A model generated the notes under the pieces. The model did not search any database, was not told the origin of the DNA, and saw nothing but the letters and a program-made list of their open reading frames with translations. Below, piece after piece: positions 12,801 to 17,500 of a DNA stretch of 29,903 nt (within the stretch, counting starts at the first letter, position 1; every line of letters begins with the position of its first letter). Position numbers and translations under genes: made by a program. This DNA is from CAYRVX01 sp964642165. GTDB taxonomy: Bacteria; Planctomycetota; Phycisphaerae; SM23-33. Location: contig CAZXOC010000062.1 in NCBI GenBank assembly GCA_964642165.1, forward strand, positions 1-29,903, in the 5' to 3' direction.

Positions 12801-14022
12801 CCTCTCCGGCGTTGCGCTGCCCCATGACGACTACCTGGTCCGGCTCGCCGCCGCCGATGCCGCGGACGCCGCGGGCAACCACCTGGACGGCGACGACGAC
12901 GGCGAGGCGGGCGGCGACTACCGCACGACCTGCCTGCTGACGTTCCCCGGCGACACGGACCTCGACGGCGACGTGGACCGCGCTGACTTCCTGACCCTCT
13001 CGAGCCACTTCGGCATCACGAGCGGCATGACCTGGGCGGACGGGGACTTCGACGCCAACGGCGCGGTCGACTACGAGGACTTCTTGGCGCTGAGGGCCTA
13101 CACGGGCAGCCGCCTGCGCCTCGACCGCACGACCGTGACCATCGTCGAGCTGAACGACGGGGCGGGGCGGCGCTTCGAGGCCACCGCGATCGACTTCGTG
13201 TTCAGCCGCCCGGTGACCGTCGAGTACCCCGCCCTGGCGCTCTACAACGACTCGACGGGTCAGCCCGTGGCGATGCCCCCCGATCTCCCGTTCTCCTGCG
13301 GCGCCGACATGTACAGCGCCCGGTGGGGCCTGGGCGACCTCGGGCTGTCGCTGGGCAGGTACACGGCCACGCTGACGGCGGATCACGTGGTGGACGAGGA
13401 TGGCGACCCGCTGGACGGCGACGAGGACGGCACGGCCGGCGGCGACTTCCGCTACAGCTTCGTCGTGACCTTCCCCGGCGACAGCGACAGCGACGGCGAG
13501 GTCGACTACCTGGACTACATGGCGGTCAAGCGCCACATCGGCACGGCCAGCGGCGCCGGCTGGGAGCAGGGCGACTTCGACGACGACCGGGACGTGGACC
13601 GGGACGACTTCCTGGCGGTGCGGGCTCGCTTCGGCGCGTCGGTGGACTCGCCGGGGGCGTCGCCGGCGGCCGCCGGGGCCGACGACGCCCGCCGCGCGGG
13701 CGAGGACGTCGCGTCGGATGGCGGCGAGGCGCTGCCGCCGGTCGATTGCCTGGGCGGCGCCGCGGCGGGATCGCCCGCCGGCGCATCGGCCGATGGTGAT
13801 GAGCCCGAATCGCCGGGTCCAGGCTTGGTCCCGGCGGCGGCCGACGTGCTGGGCGCCGCGCCCGCCGGGACGACCCCGAACCCCCGCGTCGAGCCGGCCC
13901 CGTCGCTGCAGGGCCCCGACAGGACGGGCGACGAGGGCGCCCCGCCTGCCCTCGGGGAAGGCCTCCTGGACGTGCTGGCCCTTCCCGAGCTTCGCCCGCT
14001 GACGGCCGGGGCGGGCGCGTGA
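817..14022 (+). CDS. Giant LEPR-XLL multidomain surface protein with dockerins
   Basis: This is a 4,401-residue protein, probably exported and exposed on the cell surface. LEPRILLSG is at residues 31-39 and there is no Sec signal peptide, as is typical of the LEPR-XLL class. Domains, with approximate residues: thrombospondin-C-like/LamG fold 130-315; Ig-like 370-585; Gly-rich block 660-797; Ig-like 828-1248; two CARDB 1252-1498; four Calx-beta-like repeats 1502-1925; a third CARDB 1925-2058; carboxypeptidase-regulatory-like and other beta domains 2062-2568; an unassigned Cys-bearing beta region 2585-2840; unassigned beta domains 2950-3390; four Ig-like repeats plus one different Ig unit 3392-3930; two Ig-dockerin units ending near 4276; an Ala/Gly/Pro tail. 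Asp-rich loops in the Ig, Calx-beta and dockerin units suggest calcium binding. I see no enzyme active site. An adhesive or structural role is inferred; the exact ligand is unknown. Confidence 0.93.
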   Translation: MNESTLLEQSGREAGGPRAGRRPPGPNCEPLEPRILLSGPVVTSFDPEGTTHDAFQDLAMNLSAPVVGGDARDAGTYVVTHLGGDGAVGGGDDRRASALPQYRDGAAQIRLAPTADLGQWDEADYFLDLGMLGEWHVENGGSNARQALDGGATFLVSATDVIDEAFTGTLRVDDPDGDDDFIGVVFGFQADEQTNRPASYYLLSWKAAAQGPAEKGIKLLKVTGTGQSGQTPDLWDLESTDPRLEVLAGDEAVGWEAGTGYEFAVEYGSDGQIDVTVARADDGSQLWHYEGTDADPLGAGKAGFYNLSQAGATYAARTAGTGWEDGVYELRAVSGDPGLRGLDDTALDGNGDGTPGDDYAVTFGVDAQVPQIRIALADGYDTGMSDADGITNIAALTYEVTVNEAGLLGLDLDGNGTRETSLSAPTGGTYAVAAAPLADGEYTIAADFTPAGGELLTDQIAVTVDTTAPTLLAGEPVAAAPVAQRVLRFGEAIDPGTLAAGDVLLSGPGIPEPLPVTGLTGATDTFTAAFDALTTRDRFTLTVAATVSDLAGNPLNQDGDAAPGEVGQDEGIDAFLVLVDPAWLDIETTIDAGDTTRDGDDLVVDGATVTIDGEHSFYSVWVINAGVVTHSASAAAGLSLTVAEDMLVEAGSVVSADSRGLSAAGEGGSGEGVGGGGGGHGGAGGDGLGGAGGGTYGSELEPSEAGSPGGRDSALAGAGGLGGGAVRLVVSGTLTVDGRISADGAVGDNAHAGGGSGGSVWVTTGVLTGTGWLEADGADGVGNGGGGGGGRIAVYATDADAFDEARATAEAGTGHNEGQPGTVHWGTLDPGAIALELHPDSDSGVSDSDLLTNDNTPTFVVTVLQAGTLSVDFDEDAQPEFEEAVTAGVYEYTSPAALADGLRTVSAALAVPLIGSVSKSVTIEVDTTAPSLRPGPGTVQAPFFTRTLEFTEAIDPATLTLGDLTLTGPGGVLAGVLVALDGDGTGYTVSFDADSPLNEGGPYGIDLGSRIADPAGNPAGLPVQDTFQLLPDVVKPAVVGFSPVGFLNAAVSRLTVELSEEIKDGTFAAADVAISGPAGAVDPAGITVKRTGPQEFEVLIPEQAQEGTYDVTIGPDVTDLVGNPMLLAYRGSFVMDTSGPRVEEMAPSGTVNAPVGSVTVLFDSAVGSGTFQVADAALDGPTGPVAVHHIRRINDREYRVEFAGQRANGVYTLTVGPGVQDQAGNAMNQDGDDVNGEADVDAFTGSFTVALADLLVAEGQPGDVPDAADQGETIHVQWTVQNTGDAAAVGDWVDRVWLSADDQMDGGDLLLGEVAALLTPLPAGTGQYSTGADVTLPLDVSLPDGTYHILVETDASDVVAESDEMNNAASVGSFAMTLPQLPDLTVQDVAGPDEAMPGASVEVTWTLANDGFFEADGTWTESIYLSSDAAAGDDRLIAEVSYGGSVPVGGSVERSATIAVPDTVFGDVWLVVRTNSEGEVFELDPDNNTDVAAAPTTVWGVLSLSVSADEVAEDAANPAIRGTVTRSGPVTDPLLVTLASDNTGELTVPGSVTIPAGHRAAEFDVSVVADGVTDGPQAVWLSADADGFFDDIVEVYVLDVDTPLLTLELSAETVAEGGAVTATVTRDFVSIQPVNVLIDAGGAIFSGCTSCGNDLQIDMPLSVVIGSDDAAATFEIIVPDDELVELTRTYDITVSASGYTDGGATLHVEDNDVPNLALELAADVVSEGAGAMAVTATVTRDLVSGLDLVVALFSSDETAALVPATVTIPAGEASASFAIDAVDDAAVDGGQLVTVRAEPLCYLGKLCGQGQAEADLLVSDDDGPTLTVAIDRDLAAEGLTDAATVTVSRNTDTTGALEVTLESGNTDELTVPESVTIPAGEASVSFGADTVEDGVADGNRRVSVTASADGFTSGSDTIVVTDVDLPDLLVTRLEAPPAVLTEAYFDVTYRVGNLGLAEAVGSDAEGDFPGSWTQQVFLSDDPYVGEDLLVGTYEFTGTMPEGQYFQRTIPVRAPLAAGTYWVIVSTDVLDTVGEGLETNNTAVGAEPIEIEAAYSATVSTSVEVALAGTPVPLSGRAVKAGTGEPAPFALVSIHLNVRGTKRVIAAFTDDAGEFSTTFYPLPGEAGQYTVGAAHPGEGDAPVQDAFTLLGMRAEPPEAAVTVIEGADPLAGQITVRNLADVPLTGLAVQSLDAPGNLEVTVSLGGADTLEALGELAVSYEIAATDASVTETAFTIRVTSAEGASVDVPVAVHVESLRPRLVGNVQELRAAMRRGEQTFVEFTVTNEGGSSTGPLRVGLPASATAWMSAATAEDVAPLAPGESTVVTLRLFPPADMELTQYTGTLGLVGDNAFFSIPYAFRAVSDAEGDLSVLVVDEMFYFTQEAPPVAEATIVLRDAISGEQVAAGATDADGLFLAEDLLEGYYTLEVRDDDHEGYRGTVFVAGDTLNSELVFVSRHAVKYVWSVEEIVIEDRTKITVESVFETNVPLPVVTIDNPIIDLADLKVLGQTMQVDMTVTNHGLIAAQDTRFFFGSHPYYSIEPLIDYIGVLPAKSSLTVPITVTRIGVPEEPTAPEAPAGEGERPADIDPVACHVAAGLLYAVICGPWEAGKEVPIEVANVDGSCDWVPRGVFAAETGPGGEPFRGSNESFDSENPCKCDPNTFKKREIATVDLLGPLGSALGAAQNLVNLTMGMQYGIAPQLALEGKVGLRTCCKPDGTPGIEWFGKAGATGGLQLGRGLNFSVGADWKIFSATATIKSGEMVTPEVFLNGEVSSNCDGPQKTTVSGGVRVNYFKGLSGKVDVDAGLGPVKVPLLTGSGLRGQETTMFNYSFTDTSTTGGPTTEQVAAEIEEILERCADDPAEFLRAMEDLPGSFSWNYFSTGLEFTAAFEYGGEVYSFSDNPDTPEVETWGYLVEPYAKLGSNVGSDNAMVPWTEEEAADEGVFDEGMDDLLDKVPDEEEPPPEEPAGCSTQPSGGAEEGICATVRLSLDQEAVMTRTAFRAGLDLINNSPNPLEGVRIDVQVTDEDANPVNDLFGIEPPALDGLTAVDGTGVVEQGRTGSASWVIIPTDEAAPEQATRYWVGGVLSYVDDGLRVTVPLESMPITVQPDAALDLRYFHQRDVFSDDPFTEEVEPAQPFALAILVQNHGAGAARDLQITSAQPEIVDNEKGLLIDFKILATEVAGQNMTPSLTADFGDVEPGEIKIGQWWLTSTLQGLFIDYDATFEHVNDLGDPRLSLIKNVEIHELIHSVRAYGALADGLPDFLVNDASDPDDLPDTLYLSDGSVALVGLAGAAAVDGPVTPHDLEVELTVEMADGWSYLRTPDPGGSDYRLVSVRRADGTELPGENFWQTDRTFIGGGKRPIVEDNLHLLDLDGTATYTLVYQARDQVAPTITELEQFGDEPLTEPVAAAEVTFSEEVDPASFDRADVTLTRSGGPDLIGAGVTIAHVEGATYRINGLSGLTEDDGEYVLTVYAMGVTDRFNNAGTGAASSSWTKALDAPGVAQIAGVPSAFRNEPVGAVDVTFTEPIQVATLGLEDLTLTRDGGDDLISAGVTITQTAERIYRIDGLDALTGEEGLYVLTVDAAGVEDPEGNAGVGQASVAWTMDTTAPAIDSAGELPDPTNTPVDAVDVTLSEAIDAASFDHADVTLTRGGGGNLIDEGVTVEHVEGTTYRIAGLGELTVEEGAYELTVDGSGLADRAGNAGTGSAAVSWLMDTTPPAAPEDLTVHPDTGAATNDGLTNTADVTIAGRLGEDGLRVTLHDETTGEDLGEAEVIGTAFSLDVAFASPGSHRIGVTATDAAGNAAEGPFEVFVDLAEPTISSLAGLPDAPSPSPVSSLDVVFSEPIDPATFDASDLALTRDGGEDLIDAGVTVAHVSGAAWRIDGLGELTGESGRYELTIDLTALADLAGNAGSAPFAAAWVADTTPPQVIAFQRNDGTDVWSEIGALAVTFSEDVAVAPAALTMQSRTTGGHVDLTAASFDYDDENHVARWDLSGVALPHDDYLVRLAAADAADAAGNHLDGDDDGEAGGDYRTTCLLTFPGDTDLDGDVDRADFLTLSSHFGITSGMTWADGDFDANGAVDYEDFLALRAYTGSRLRLDRTTVTIVELNDGAGRRFEATAIDFVFSRPVTVEYPALALYNDSTGQPVAMPPDLPFSCGADMYSARWGLGDLGLSLGRYTATLTADHVVDEDGDPLDGDEDGTAGGDFRYSFVVTFPGDSDSDGEVDYLDYMAVKRHIGTASGAGWEQGDFDDDRDVDRDDFLAVRARFGASVDSPGASPAAAGADDARRAGEDVASDGGEALPPVDCLGGAAAGSPAGASADGDEPESPGPGLVPAAADVLGAAPAGTTPNPRVEPAPSLQGPDRTGDEGAPPALGEGLLDVLALPELRPLTAGAGA
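907..933 (+). other. LEPR-XLL N-terminal sorting motif
   Basis: LEPRILLSG at residues 31-39 follows a basic, Pro/Gly-rich N-terminus (residues 12-27). The LEPR-XLL domain is known from the N-termini of very large proteins in planctomycetes and some other marine bacteria. It is taken as an export or surface-targeting signal, although its machinery is, to my knowledge, not established. Confidence 0.85.
1204..1761 (+). other. Thrombospondin C-terminal-like (LamG-fold) domain
   Basis: Residues about 130-315 follow the thrombospondin C-terminal pattern: DDDFIGVVFGFQ, then SYYLLSWK, then GIKLLKV, then LWDLESTDPR, a GW-containing strand, and finally GKAGFYNLSQAGATY. In animal thrombospondins this is a jelly-roll domain that binds calcium and cell-surface partners. 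Here it probably serves binding on the bacterial surface. The call is by motif order, from memory of the family. Confidence 0.7.
2797..3207 (+). repeat. Glycine-rich block with GGGGGGGRIAVY end
   Basis: Residues about 660-797 contain many short glycine runs, then alternating beta-strand segments (LVVSGTLTVDG, GSVWVTTG) and close with GGGGGGGRIAVY. Similar glycine-rich blocks ending in GGRIA occur in large exported proteins of planctomycetes and related bacteria. The DNA has a run of eight G at 3169-3176. The block probably forms an extended, stacked beta structure; no function is known. Confidence 0.6.
5320..6590 (+). repeat. Four Calx-beta-like repeats
   Basis: Four units of about 110 residues start near 5320, 5626, 5956 and 6289. 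Each has a V(A/S)E-G entry, a (V/T)TV(T/S)R strand, then TVPxSVTIPAGxxSxxF (clear in units 1, 3 and 4) and a closing D-VD or D-D segment. This is the Calx-beta pattern of calcium-binding repeats in exported adhesins. Unit 2 carries an inserted GCTSCG and unit 3 an inserted CYLGKLC, both unusual. Confidence 0.75.
10985..12605 (+). repeat. Tandem Ig-like repeats (bacterial Ig fold)
   Basis: Four close copies begin their diagnostic strand (VTFSEE, VTFTEP, VTLSEA, VVFSEP) at 11056, 11386, 11713 and 12340, a spacing of 330, 327 and 627 nt. The double spacing is filled by one different Ig-like unit at about 11971-12280. Shared features are LTR-GG-(D/N)LI--GVT, YRI-GL--LT and a closing NAG-G segment before the next unit. 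Strong similarity between copies points to duplication within this gene. Confidence 0.85.
12601..13645 (+). repeat. Duplicated Ig-dockerin unit
   Basis: Two units each hold an Ig-like domain, an acidic linker (LDGDDDGEAGGDYR; LDGDEDGTAGGDFR) and a type-I dockerin. The dockerins begin FPGDTDLDGDVDRADFL at 12943 and FPGDSDSDGEVDYLDYM at 13471, 528 nt apart. Each has two EF-hand-like loops with Asp at the calcium positions (second loops DFDANGAVDYEDF and DFDDDRDVDRDDF). Dockerins bind cohesins in cellulosomes; no cohesin is seen here, so the partner is unknown. Confidence 0.85.
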
Positions 14023-14035
14023 CGCCGATCCGGCG

Positions 14036-14081
14036 CGCTGCGGAATGCCACGGGTGTGCTTGGAATTCGGCGTCCGCAGCG
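14036..14081 (+). terminator. Perfect 9-bp inverted repeat after the LEPR-XLL gene
   Basis: CGCTGCGGA (14036-14044) pairs perfectly with TCCGCAGCG (14073-14081) across a 28-nt loop, starting 14 nt after the stop codon. No T run follows, so it is not a classic intrinsic terminator. It may stabilise the 3' end or help Rho-dependent termination. Confidence 0.35.
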
Positions 14082-14090
14082 GGCCGAGGC

Positions 14091-14123
14091 GCCGTAAGGC
14101 TTGTTTGAAAACAGCGTTACGGC
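14091..14123 (+). terminator. Imperfect hairpin, possible terminator
   Basis: GCCGTAA (14091-14097) pairs with TTACGGC (14117-14123). Inside, TGTT pairs with AACA around a TGAA loop, with GC pairs between and one G-G mismatch and one bulged T. It sits about 95 bp before the -35 of the next promoter. There is no downstream T run. It could end the upstream transcript or be a binding site. Confidence 0.4.
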
Positions 14124-14218
14124 CACATCCTCCCCGGCGTGTCCTGCGCGTCCGGGTCGGTGTGCATCCGGGGGTACGCCGAAGGCCTCACCTGTGCTGA
14201 AAGGCACCCAACAACTCG

Positions 14219-14247
14219 TTGACAGTACAAGCCATTCCGCTTATACT
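14219..14247 (+). promoter_or_regulatory. Consensus sigma70 promoter for the PEP-CTERM gene
   Basis: A perfect -35 TTGACA (14219-14224), a 17-bp spacer and a -10 TATACT (14242-14247) are present; TATACT differs from TATAAT at one base. Transcription should start near 14254. In DNA this GC-rich the match is very unlikely to be chance. Confidence 0.85.
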
Positions 14248-14567
14248 GACTTTCGTCAAGACCACCATGGAGTAGTGTTGCAGAGGTGCCGATGCGCACC
14301 GGCGCGCGGCCCCCAAGCAGAGGAACGGGCCGGTCCTCCCCCATGGGCATGTCTTTGCGGGGCGAATCGGTCCCTAGCGCAGTAGCAGAGCAAGTCATGG
14401 GCATGACTGCCAGCCGACAGCGCGCTGCGCTGCCCAGCGGCGACAGCGGGCCACAGCTTGGTGTTCCTCTGCGCCGCCACGGCCCGGCGATGGGCTGCCC
14501 CACGCGTTCACCAAGCATGTCGCTTGCCGATACACCCGCACACCTGTCCAGCGTTAAGGAGTCTCCC
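14248..14567 (+). promoter_or_regulatory. Long 5' leader of the PEP-CTERM gene
   Basis: About 315 nt lie between the predicted start of transcription and ATG 14568. It contains CCCATGGGCATGTCT (14340-14354), matching the other leader at 14 of 15 positions, GAACGGGCCGG (14323-14333, 10 of 11 with 497-507) and a stem AGTCAT/ATGACT (14393-14408) with loop GGGC, extended by GC/GC past a bulged A. I compared it by eye with c-di-GMP and cobalamin riboswitch consensus elements and found no match. Confidence 0.4.
14556..14561 (+). promoter_or_regulatory. Ribosome binding site deciding the PEP-CTERM gene start
   Basis: AAGGAG lies 6 nt before ATG 14568, ideal spacing. The protein from this ATG begins directly with a Sec signal peptide. 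This decides against the in-frame codon at 14286, which would add 94 residues of leader-derived sequence ahead of the signal peptide. Confidence 0.9.
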
Positions 14568-17500
14568 ATGCTCGGCAGAGGATCTGCTTTCATCGCGGTT
14601 GTTCTGACCTGCCTGTTTCTCGCCGCGGCCGGGGCGCCGGCCCAGACCGTCGACGCCAACTGGACCGGCGCCGGCGTGGACGCCGACTGGTTCCGCCCGT
14701 CGAACTGGGACAGCGGCCTGGCGCCGGACGGCAACACGTTGGTGATCTTCCCGGTGGCGACGCCGCTCCTGTCGCCCAACCTGGGGGGGCTGACGGGCGC
14801 GATCCACACGGTGGACCTGCGCGCCGACGGGTACGACATCACCAACGGCGTGCTGGAGGTCGGCACGGGGATCCTCCAGTCCGGCGTGGGCACGAACACG
14901 ATCTCCGCGCAGATCACCGGCGCCGACATCGGCATCACCGTCTCGGGCGGCGTGCTGCGCCTGACGGGCGACAACAGCGGCATCGTCACGGGCACGACGG
15001 GCAGCGTGGCGACCGTGGCCTCCGGCGCGACGCTCGTCCTGCTCCACGAGACCGCCCTCGGCGACGGCGCCGACGGCGCGCGGATCGACCTGACGGGCGG
15101 GACGCTGATCCTCGGCGAGGCGGGCCGCCCCGTCTTCAGCCAGGACATCGGCGACGACGTCACCGCCGGCACGGGCTACAGCTACGACCCCGCCACCGGC
15201 GAGTACGCCGTGACCGGCAACGGCCACGACATCTGGGACAACGCCGACGACTTCCGCTTCGTCTACACGCCGCTGTCGGGCGACATGGACATCCAGGCGC
15301 ACATCGCCTCGGTGACCGGCAACGACAGCCAGGGCTGGCGCAAGGCCGGCATCATGATCCGCGAGACGCTCGACGACGGCAGCGTCCACGCCTTCATGGC
15401 CCTGACGCCGGGCAGCGGGCACCCCTCGACCATGCAATGGCGCCCCGCCACCGACGGCGGCAGCAGCAGCCTCCACGACCCGGTCGAGGGCCCCATGCCG
15501 CCGGGATGGGTCCGCCTCGTCCGCGAGGGCGACACGTTCACGGGCTACTGGTCCACGGACGGCATCAACTGGACCGAGCGCCACAGCGAGACCGTCACCA
15601 TGGCCGCCGACGCCTACGTGGGCCTGGCCGTTACGTCCCACGACGCCGGCGCGCTGACCACGGCCGTGTTCGATAACGTCAACATCGGCTTCGCCGATCC
15701 CCTGCCTACCGGCTACAACGTGAACGTCCTGAACAGCTCGACCATCCAGGTGGGCCGGGAGGCCCCCGCGGCGTTGGGCTCGCTGACCATCGAGCGGGGC
15801 AGGAGCCTGGACCTGGACGGCAGCATCAGCTTTACCGGCACGCAGATCACCGGCCTGGTGGCGGGGGACGTGACGTTCAACACGGTCACGGCCGACACGC
15901 GAAGCGCCCTCGGCGGCGTGGACGACGGCGGCGTGGCGACGCGGATCGTCAAGGGCGGCCCCGGCGAGCTGGTGCTGGACCCCGTGCCGGCGGCGAACCT
16001 GGCCGACAGCACGTTCCGCATCGACGGCGGCAAGGTCCTGGCGTCCATTGCCGGCGCAAACACGTCCCTTGGCGGCCGGCCGGTCGAGCTGGCCGGCGGG
16101 GCGCTGTCGCTGGGCGCCGCCGTGGTCGAGACGACGCTGACCGACGACGCGCTGACGTACCTGTCGATGGACAGGGACCTGATCGACGCGACGGGGGGCG
16201 GGATCGACGGCTCGGCCGGCGGACAGGCCAACATCAACGGCGGTGCGGCCAAGCTCGGCCCCGGCGGCGTGGCGCTCGACGGGGACGACGACTACGTCGA
16301 CTTCGGCGACGTGGACGCGATGGACCGCCCCGACGCGTTCTCCGTGTCGATCTGGTTCAACCGCCTGGTCGACAAGTCCGGCACGAGCATTGACACGAAC
16401 CACCAGGTCAACAACGTGCTGTTCGCCCAGTCCTCGAGCAGCGGGAACGACAACTTCGAGGTCGGCACGGAGGGGGATGAGATCGAGGTCTACTTCGACA
16501 GCGGTGGCGGCTCGGAGACCACGACCGTCCGCGTGGCGCCCACCGGCGGGATCAGCAACGGCGAGTGGCACCACCTGGTCGTGACGTTCGACCGCAACGA
16601 GACGGCCACCGGCGAGCTCAAGGCCTACCTCGACGGCACCCTCGCCCAGGCGTGGGACCAGTTCAACGATCAGATCGCCGACAGCCCGACGGCTCACTTC
16701 ACGATGGGCATCGCTCGCACGGATGGCAGCCAGCAGATGTGGGGCGAGGTCGAGGGCTACCTTGACGAGGCCGGCGTCTGGCTGCGGGGCCTGACGAGCG
16801 CCGAGGTCACGGAGCTCTACAACGGCGGGGCGGGCTTCAACCCCTTCGCCCCGGTCGTGGCCCAGTACGGCAACGCCATCGAGGTGACGGCCTCCTCGGA
16901 GCTGGAGCTGCTCGACGGCGGGCTCTTCGAGGTCGGCGCCCTGACGATCGGCAGCGGCGTGCTGAGCGTTACGGGCGAGGAGGGCACGATCCTGCTCACG
17001 GACGGCCTGGCGGCCGGGCCCGGCGGCGGCATCGACGTCGCCGACGGCGTGACGGTGCTGCCCCGCCGCTACGACGACGGCGGGGCCACGCTCACCTTCG
17101 AGAAGACCGGCGGCGGGATGCTCTTCTTCGACGACCTGGCCGCGACAACCGCCGACGCGGGCACGACGTTCCGCCTGGGCGGCGGCTCGGTCGCCATCTA
17201 CTGCACGGAGACGACCAGCACGCTGCCGAACGCGGAGTTTCTTCTCGACGGCGGCTCGCTGCTCCTGACCAGCGTCGACGGCAACGACTTCACTCTCGGC
17301 AACCTCCTCAGCGTCGCCGGCGGCGGCGGCGGTATCGAGGCGCGCGTCCTGGGCGACGGGCTGCCGGGTGTGAACGCCGTCATCGCCGGCCCCGTCGAGG
17401 TGCCCGACGGCGCTACGCTGAGCTTCACCACCGCCGACGACTACAGCATCCGCCTGGACGGCGACATCTCCGGCGACGGCGGCCTGGCCGTGAGTGGCAC

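Noticed and set aside
826..13536. Open reading frame of over 4,200 codons on the minus strand
   Set aside because: It is the exact in-register complement of the LEPR-XLL gene. It stays open only because TTA, CTA and TCA codons are missing from the sense gene; its translation is Arg/Val/Gln/Asp-rich with no domain.
12943..13645. Cellulosome scaffold or enzyme
   Set aside because: Dockerins are present, but there is no cohesin, glycoside hydrolase or other catalytic domain in the window.
14286..14567. N-terminal extension of the PEP-CTERM protein by 94 residues
   Set aside because: It would bury the signal peptide and lacks a good ribosome binding site, while ATG 14568 has AAGGAG at 6 nt and begins the signal peptide.
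14248..14567. Known riboswitch in the second leader
   Set aside because: I compared it by eye with c-di-GMP-I and cobalamin core motifs and found no convincing match. A covariance search would decide.
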